Positions 63,448-64,000 of a stretch of 64,000 nt of DNA are shown piece after piece. The stretch is from Streptomyces sp. DI166. GTDB taxonomy: Bacteria > Actinomycetota > Actinomycetes > Streptomycetales > Streptomycetaceae. Position numbers and translations under genes: made by a program. The stretch lies in contig NZ_FLSP01000025.1 in the NCBI RefSeq assembly GCF_900091315.1, positions 1 through 64,000 of the forward strand, read 5' to 3'. Position 1 is the stretch's first letter. Every line of letters starts with the position of its first letter. Below the pieces are notes generated by a model that saw only the letters and a list, made by a program, of their open reading frames with translations, was not told the DNA's origin and ran no database searches.

Positions 63448-63525
63448 TCCCGCTCGCGACCGACCGCGTTCCGGGCCGGGAATCACCCGGCCCGGAACGG
63501 CACCTCAGGGGCAGGAAAAACGCCT

Positions 63526-64000
63526 ATGCGTAAAGGGCAGTACCGGTTCGTCGCGGGGTTTCTCGTCGTTCCCGTGGCGCTGTACATGGTTTTTGTCATC
63601 TGGCCTTACATTCAGACCTTCGGCTATTCGCTGACCGACTGGAAGGGGCAGTCGCAGGAGTTCAGCTTCGTCGGCCTGGACAACTACACGACGTTGTTCA
63701 AGGACGACGTCTTCATGGGGGCGATCTGGCACAACATCCTGTTCCTGATCTTCATCCCGGCGATCACGATTCTGCTCGCGCTGTTCTTCGCGTTCATGCT
63801 GAACGCGGGCGGGCGCGGCCGGGCCGGCGGAGTGGCCGGTGTGGCCGGCTCCGGGTTCTACAAGATCGTCTACTTCTTCCCGCAGGTCCTGTCGCTGGCG
63901 ATCCTCGCCGTGCTGTTCGGCGCGGTGTACCGCAGTGACAGCGGAGGCATGCTCAACGGCGTCCTGATCAAGCTCGGCCTGGTCGACGAGGGCACTCCGG
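63526..64000 (+). CDS. ngcF: Sugar ABC transporter permease, NgcF-like (3' end outside window)
   Basis: The first 158 codons of an MalF-type permease: a membrane helix at about 8-28 (VAGFLVVPVALYMVFVIWPY), then GYSLTDWKG, FVGLDNYTTLFKD and a second helix (FLIFIPAITILLALFFAFML). It follows ngcE by 78 bases and probably forms the ngcEF(G) uptake operon. The start ATG at 63526 follows AGGGGCAGGA. Confidence 0.85.
   Translation, partial: MRKGQYRFVAGFLVVPVALYMVFVIWPYIQTFGYSLTDWKGQSQEFSFVGLDNYTTLFKDDVFMGAIWHNILFLIFIPAITILLALFFAFMLNAGGRGRAGGVAGVAGSGFYKIVYFFPQVLSLAILAVLFGAVYRSDSGGMLNGVLIKLGLVDEGTP

Overview
The window is high-G+C actinobacterial DNA that reads as Streptomyces. It carries a WhiB-like protein, a conservon (cvn) operon, a CebR-type operator, an AA10 chitin/cellulose monooxygenase, NgcEF-type sugar uptake genes, and frequent GTG/TTG starts with ATGA overlaps. 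No rRNA, tRNA or CRISPR array was seen. Names come from motifs and remembered family features; no database search was run.

Layout. (A) About 1-43.8 kb looks like an actinomycete integrative and conjugative element (AICE) with a very large cargo. Its left part holds an SpdB-like DUF2637 spread protein (open at the left edge), a WhiB-like regulator, a zinc-finger protein and a winged-helix, Rep-like protein that contains iteron-like repeats. Its right part holds an excisionase-like protein and a tyrosine integrase at 42.1-43.7 kb. The left end of the element lies outside the window. (B) Cargo, 4.5-8.1 kb: a translationally coupled XRE regulator / ImmA-IrrE protease / membrane protein / amidase operon. 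(C) Cargo, 8.2-9.6 kb: remnants, a Nudix gene and a broken VanX-like dipeptidase gene. (D) Cargo, 25.7 down to 9.6 kb (minus strand): a class I FxLD-type lanthipeptide operon. It has a LuxR-type regulator, accessory proteins, precursor, LanB glutamylation protein, LanC, a LanB elimination domain fused to an isoaspartate-type methyltransferase, and an ABC exporter. It runs on into four fusion proteins with seven Nudix domains in total (double; triple; ASCH-Nudix; methyltransferase-Nudix). (E) Cargo, 30.9-25.8 kb: a conservon (CvnA-B-C-D) plus GAF and acyl-CoA dehydrogenase genes. (F) Cargo, 31-41 kb: GH15 glucosidase, small regulators, TPR regulators, a TrmO-like protein, an aminoglycoside-phosphotransferase-fold kinase and decaying genes.

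(G) 43.8-64 kb is chromosomal core. It holds an HTH-MurA fusion, aconitase, small hypotheticals, an Uma2 nuclease, an LPMO, a GH39 xylosidase, a MoxR/VWA operon, a GH92 mannosidase and ngcE/ngcF. From memory this matches the order of S. coelicolor SCO5998 (murA2), SCO5999 (aconitase) to SCO6005/6006 (ngcEF). The element therefore sits just 3' of the murA paralogue, with integrase and murA converging on a 61-bp hairpin.

How it fits together. The lanthipeptide operon can supply a precursor, dehydrate and cyclise it, modify its Asp, and export it. The conservon and LuxR protein are plausible local regulators. The run of Nudix fusions inside the same apparent transcription unit is the least explained part and the best candidate for an undescribed system. 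The left genes also carry two DNA-level repeat families, candidates for the TraB transfer-recognition cluster and for a replication origin.
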